A stretch of DNA of 7,673 nt, from contig JASHUW010000414.1 in assembly GCA_030039815.1 (NCBI GenBank), positions 1 to 7,673 of the forward strand. The letters run 5' to 3'. Shown here piece by piece: positions 5,310 to 7,673 of this stretch. Every line of letters starts with the position of its first letter. Position 1 is the first letter of the stretch. The notes under the pieces are model-generated. The model saw only the letters and a list, made by a program, of their open reading frames with translations. It did no database searches and was not told the origin of the DNA. The position numbers were made by a program, and so were the translations under genes. This DNA comes from Alphaproteobacteria bacterium. Lineage in GTDB: Bacteria > Pseudomonadota > Alphaproteobacteria > ATCC43930 > CGMCC-115725.

Positions 5310-6845
5310 TTATTCAGCCGCGGGCTGCTCGTGAACCAGACAGGCCAGCTGCTGCCGATAGTCCGCGCCGAGGGCGGAGATGAGATCGGCAAGTTCCTGC
5401 TGCTTGTACGGCTTCGACAGCCGCGGCAGCTGCGGGTCGAACCCGTTCGCCAGGTTGGCGTAACCGGTCGCCAGCACGACGGGTAAATCCGGCCAGAGAG
5501 CGCGGATGCGGCGCGCCAGTTCGCTGCCGCTCATCCCCGGCATGGCGTGGTCGGTGAGGACGACGTCGATGTCGGCGTTGGTCTCGAGGAATTTGAGCGC
5601 GGCGGCCGCGGAATTGACTTCGATCGCGATGTGGCCGAGGTCTTCGAGCATCGCCGTCGTGCCCGCCGCGACCATCTCGTCGTCCTCGACCAGAAGGACG
5701 TTGTACGCGCTGGGGCGGGTGCTGCGCCGCCTGCGCCGGGTCTCGTCGGCCGTGCCTTCGGCGCCCTGCCAAATCGGCAGCCACAATTCGATCGTCGTGC
5801 CGCAGCCGAGCCGGCTTTTGATGCGCATCGCGCCGCCCGACTGAGCCATCAGCCCATCGACTATGCTGAGGCCGAGCCCGGTGCCGGCGCCCTTGGTGGT
5901 GAAGAACGGTTCGGCGGCGCGCGCGATCGTCGCTTCGTCCATGCCGAGGCCGGTGTCGCGCTCGCTGACACAGATGTAATGGCCGGCCGCGAGGCCGGCC
6001 ATGTCGCCGGCGGCAATTGTCTCGCGCCGGCCCGCGATCACCAATTTGCCGCCGTCAGGCATTGCGTCACGGGCGTTGAGCGCGAGGTTGAGCAGCGCCA
6101 ATTCAAGCTGGTTGGGATCGACCCGCGTCGTCAGCTGCTCGCGGCGGAACTCGGTGACGATCTCGATTTCCGGACCGAGCGAATGGCGCAGCATCTCGAC
6201 CATGCCGCCAACGAGTTTCGGCACATCGACGATCTCCGGCTTCAGCTCCTGCCCGCGGGCAAAGGCCAACATGCGTTTCGTCAGAATGGCGCCGCGTTCG
6301 GCGGCGCGGATCGCGCCCTCGACGAGGCGGGTGATCTTCGGATTGTCGGCGGTGTACTTGCTGACGAGGCCGAGATTGCCGAGAACAGCCATCAGCAGAT
6401 TGTTGAAGTCGTGCGCGACGCCGCCAGTCAGCTGGCCGAGGCTCTCGACCTTCTGCATTTCGTGCACTTGCGCCAGCGCCGCCTCCCGCTCGCGGATGCG
6501 TTCCTCGACCCGCCGTTCGAGATCGACATTGGCCTGCGCGAGCTCGGCAGTGCGTTCTTCGACCCGGCGCTCGAGCTGGTGCGCCATGCGCTCGTTGGCG
6601 GCGACGATGTCGTTGAAAGTGTCAGCGATCTTGCCGATGAGCCCGGTATGGTCGTCGGGCATTCGCACCGAAAAATCGCCGAGCCGCATCGCCTGCATCG
6701 CATGCAGCAGCTCGTGCAGGTCGTCCTCGCTGGCCCGCGCCGCCCCGTTGGCATGGCCATTGGCTTTGCCGGGACCGCTTTTTTTCAGCGCTGACGGAAG
6801 CTTCCCGTTGTTCGACCGAACCACGCTTTCCGTGTTAGAGGCCAT
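5310..6845 (-). CDS. Soluble hybrid sensor histidine kinase with C-terminal receiver domain
   Basis: The 511-residue protein has a low-complexity Lys/Gly/Asn-rich N-terminus (to about 38) and a HAMP-like segment (about 45-95, RLGDFSVRM and IADTFNDIV). Two coiled-coil repeats, LERRVEER, follow (91-98 and 109-116). The HisKA domain has phospho-acceptor H145 in LTGGVAHDFNNLL. The ATPase domain has an N box (NLALNARDAMPDGG, 253-266), G1 (DTGLGM, 297-302), F box (EPFFTTK, 312-318) and G2 (GTGLGLS, 321-327). A receiver domain follows (NVLLVEDDE, 382-390) with acceptor D432 in TDHAMPGMSG, T460 and K478 in SKPY. No membrane segment is visible, so it should act in the cytoplasm. H145 would phosphorylate D432 and then presumably an unlinked phosphotransfer partner. 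The ATG at 6843-6845 is preceded by AAGGAG at 6-nt spacing and is preferred to a TTG 17 codons upstream. The signal is unknown, and no DNA-binding output domain is present. Confidence 0.93.
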   Translation of the reverse strand: MASNTESVVRSNNGKLPSALKKSGPGKANGHANGAARASEDDLHELLHAMQAMRLGDFSVRMPDDHTGLIGKIADTFNDIVAANERMAHQLERRVEERTAELAQANVDLERRVEERIREREAALAQVHEMQKVESLGQLTGGVAHDFNNLLMAVLGNLGLVSKYTADNPKITRLVEGAIRAAERGAILTKRMLAFARGQELKPEIVDVPKLVGGMVEMLRHSLGPEIEIVTEFRREQLTTRVDPNQLELALLNLALNARDAMPDGGKLVIAGRRETIAAGDMAGLAAGHYICVSERDTGLGMDEATIARAAEPFFTTKGAGTGLGLSIVDGLMAQSGGAMRIKSRLGCGTTIELWLPIWQGAEGTADETRRRRRSTRPSAYNVLLVEDDEMVAAGTTAMLEDLGHIAIEVNSAAAALKFLETNADIDVVLTDHAMPGMSGSELARRIRALWPDLPVVLATGYANLANGFDPQLPRLSKPYKQQELADLISALGADYRQQLACLVHEQPAAE

Positions 6846-6851
6846 CGGGTG

Positions 6852-6857
6852 CTCCTT
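6852..6857 (-). promoter_or_regulatory. Ribosome binding site of the hybrid kinase gene
   Basis: AAGGAG on the minus strand, 6 nt before the ATG at 6843-6845. This near-perfect Shine-Dalgarno decides the start against the in-frame TTG at 6894-6896. Confidence 0.8.
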
Positions 6858-7129
6858 CGCTCCCGTGCGTGGGACAGAGCGGGGATCGCCACGCAAGTTG
6901 GGGGAAATGAGGATTGGCGGGGTTCGGCGCCCGTTGGCGTCGGCGCCGACAGGTCTCCGCCATTGTTCGGCTGATCGAGAACGATCCGGCGTCGCCGCGG
7001 CGGATCATCGGCGGGCCTCACGCTGTTGCCTCTCGATTTCTCTACAGCTTCCTTCAAGTCTAGTATCGAGCCGCGGTTTTATTGATTAACCTTATCGCAG
7101 ACGCTCGCCGGCTGATTTACCAACAGAAA

Positions 7130-7208
7130 CGTAACTTTATTTTAGCTTGCGGATGGACGCAGCAAATTGTTTGTAACGTTCTGTAAAATTACGTAACTGT
7201 TCTGTAAC
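7130..7208 (+). promoter_or_regulatory. Helically phased GTAAC/GTAAA direct-repeat array (putative response-regulator operator)
   Basis: Five same-strand pentamers of GTAA(C/A) occur: GTAAC 7131-7135, GTAAC 7173-7177, GTAAA 7183-7187, GTAAC 7193-7197 and GTAAC 7204-7208. The last four are spaced 10, 10 and 11 bp start to start. The first is 42 bp away, close to four helical turns, so all five would face the same side of the DNA. The layout GTAAC-N5-GTAAA-N5-GTAAC-N6-GTAAC resembles the known CpxR box (GTAAA-N5-GTAAA) and, more loosely, PhoB/OmpR direct repeats. The array ends 94 bp before the VOC gene start, a plausible activator position for that gene. It could also act on the divergent kinase gene. 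The binding protein is not identifiable from this window. Confidence 0.5.
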
Positions 7209-7302
7209 TGCGTTGATACGAGTATGGTTAATACCGCGCCTATGTTTGCAAGGTACTGATTTGGGTTATCCTTTCTCCAATGTTCGGAAGAGGACAAAAG
7301 TG

Positions 7303-7673
7303 ATGAGCAACCCGGCCTTCAAATTCGATCACGTCCATATCATCAGCGAAAATCCGCATGCCTCGGCCGAATGGTATGTCGAGATGTTCGGGGCGACGAT
7401 CGCTGCGGATACGGTCGCGCGCGGCGCGGCGCAGATCTTTGTCGAGCTCGGCGGCATGACCATCCTGATCCGCGGCAAAAGGCCCGGCGAAGACCCGGTT
7501 GCCGCGCGCCCGATCCAGCCCTACGCCGACTTCTCCAGCCATAATGGCTGGGGCACGGATCATTTTGGCTTCATGTACCAGGACGACTTGACCGCGCTGT
7601 GTAGGCGCCTGCGAGACAAAGGCGTGCAATTTCCGGTCGAGCTCAAACGCGGCGTCAACGGCAGCCTCTTGTG
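7303..7673 (+). CDS. VOC-superfamily (glyoxalase/bleomycin-resistance/dioxygenase fold) protein, 3' partial
   Basis: An ATG at 7303-7305 opens a frame that runs off the right edge without a stop (123 codons). An AGAGG ribosome site lies at 7289-7293, about 9 nt upstream, and a GTG immediately before the ATG is an alternative start. The visible protein shows the vicinal-oxygen-chelate pattern. A first beta-alpha unit has FDHVHIISENP (residues 8-18) and the SAEWYVEMFGA helix (21-31), then FVELGGMTILI (46-56). A second module begins GWGTDHFGFMYQD (82-94). H12 (or H10) and H87 are candidate metal ligands of the two modules. Members are glyoxalases, extradiol dioxygenases or resistance proteins, so the substrate cannot be assigned. 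The gene is transcribed divergently from the kinase and lies downstream of the GTAAC array, suggesting regulated expression. Confidence 0.85.
   Translation, partial: MSNPAFKFDHVHIISENPHASAEWYVEMFGATIAADTVARGAAQIFVELGGMTILIRGKRPGEDPVAARPIQPYADFSSHNGWGTDHFGFMYQDDLTALCRRLRDKGVQFPVELKRGVNGSLL

Larger units (their letters stand above)
6846..7302. other. Divergent intergenic region between the kinase and VOC genes
   Basis: 457 bp with no convincing gene. The left part (6846 to about 7070) is GC-rich and would be the leader of the kinase transcript. It holds a perfect 12-bp palindrome, GTCGGCGCCGAC, at 6939-6950. The right part (about 7070-7300) is visibly AT-rich and contains the GTAAC repeat array and probably the promoters. 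A TTGATA hexamer (7213-7218) resembles a -35 element, and TATGGT (7223-7228) and TAATAC (7229-7234) resemble -10 elements. No pair has good spacing, which would fit an activator-dependent promoter. Short open frames here start at TTG or lack a usable ribosome site and are not called. Confidence 0.6.

Noticed and set aside
5547..6794. Long plus-strand open frame (415 codons) opposite the hybrid kinase
   Set aside because: It is the antisense shadow of a clearly recognisable kinase in high-GC DNA. The product has no known motifs and an Arg/Ala/Gly/Asp-heavy composition.
6785..7057. 90-codon minus-strand frame in the kinase leader
   Set aside because: TTG start, overlaps the kinase start in another frame, and looks like Arg/Pro-rich chance sequence.
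6907..7089. 60-codon plus-strand frame with ATG in the intergenic region
   Set aside because: The G-rich stretch before the ATG is only 2 nt away, too close to serve as a ribosome site, and the product is Arg/Ser-rich without motifs.
7086..7233. TTAA-containing sites (TTAACC at 7086, GTTAAT near 7227) as a CtrA-binding site
   Set aside because: The TTAA-N7-TTAA arrangement is absent, and single TTAA tetramers are expected in AT-rich DNA.
7240..7629. 129-codon minus-strand frame opposite the VOC gene
   Set aside because: Antisense shadow of a gene with a ribosome site and clear VOC motifs.
1..7673. CRISPR arrays, tRNA or rRNA genes, insertion sequences
   Set aside because: No regularly spaced long repeats, tRNA-like folds, transposase motifs or terminal inverted repeats were seen by reading the sequence.

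Overview
The window is GC-rich with compact, mostly minus-strand coding DNA. Its protein families (a NusG/RfaH-type paralog, an NtrB-like hybrid histidine kinase, alphaproteobacterial-looking KdpA and acetolactate-synthase-type proteins) suggest an alphaproteobacterium, probably of the Hyphomicrobiales (Bradyrhizobium-like). This placement is from family resemblance remembered without a database search.

Layout. (1) 1-535, plus strand: the 3' part of a NusG-like (NGN + KOW) transcription elongation factor whose start lies left of the window. A hairpin sits directly at its stop codon, and a possible 47-residue single-membrane-segment protein (584-727) follows. (2) 745-3345, minus strand: a tight three-gene unit. 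It reads kdpF-like micro-protein (3250-3345), kdpA (1520-3253, starting by a 4-nt ATGA overlap) and an outer-membrane beta-barrel protein of the MetA-pathway/transporter type (745-1533, overlapping the end of kdpA by 14 nt). kdpB and kdpC, which normally follow kdpA, are absent. (3) 3346-3510: a short intergenic stretch with an intrinsic terminator for the gene upstream and a perfect 9-bp tandem duplication. (4) 3511-5157, minus strand: a thiamine-diphosphate enzyme of the acetolactate synthase large-subunit type, with no small subunit beside it. (5) 5310-6845, minus strand: a soluble hybrid histidine kinase (HAMP-like, coiled coil, HisKA, HATPase, receiver). (6) 6846-7302: a 457-bp divergent intergenic region whose right half is AT-rich and carries a helically phased array of GTAAC/GTAAA repeats. 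(7) 7303-7673, plus strand: the 5' part of a VOC/glyoxalase-fold protein running off the right edge.

How the genes fit together. The kdpF-like/kdpA/outer-membrane-protein unit looks co-translated, so a potassium-translocating membrane subunit appears to be made together with an outer-membrane barrel and without its ATPase partner at this locus. The kinase and the ThDP enzyme are co-directional with a 152-nt gap and may or may not share a transcript. The GTAAC array lies next to the VOC gene and has the geometry of an OmpR/PhoB/CpxR-family response-regulator site. No such regulator is encoded in the window. The two most unusual things are the kdpA unit lacking kdpBC and the phased repeat array. 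The rest is ordinary accessory chromosomal content.
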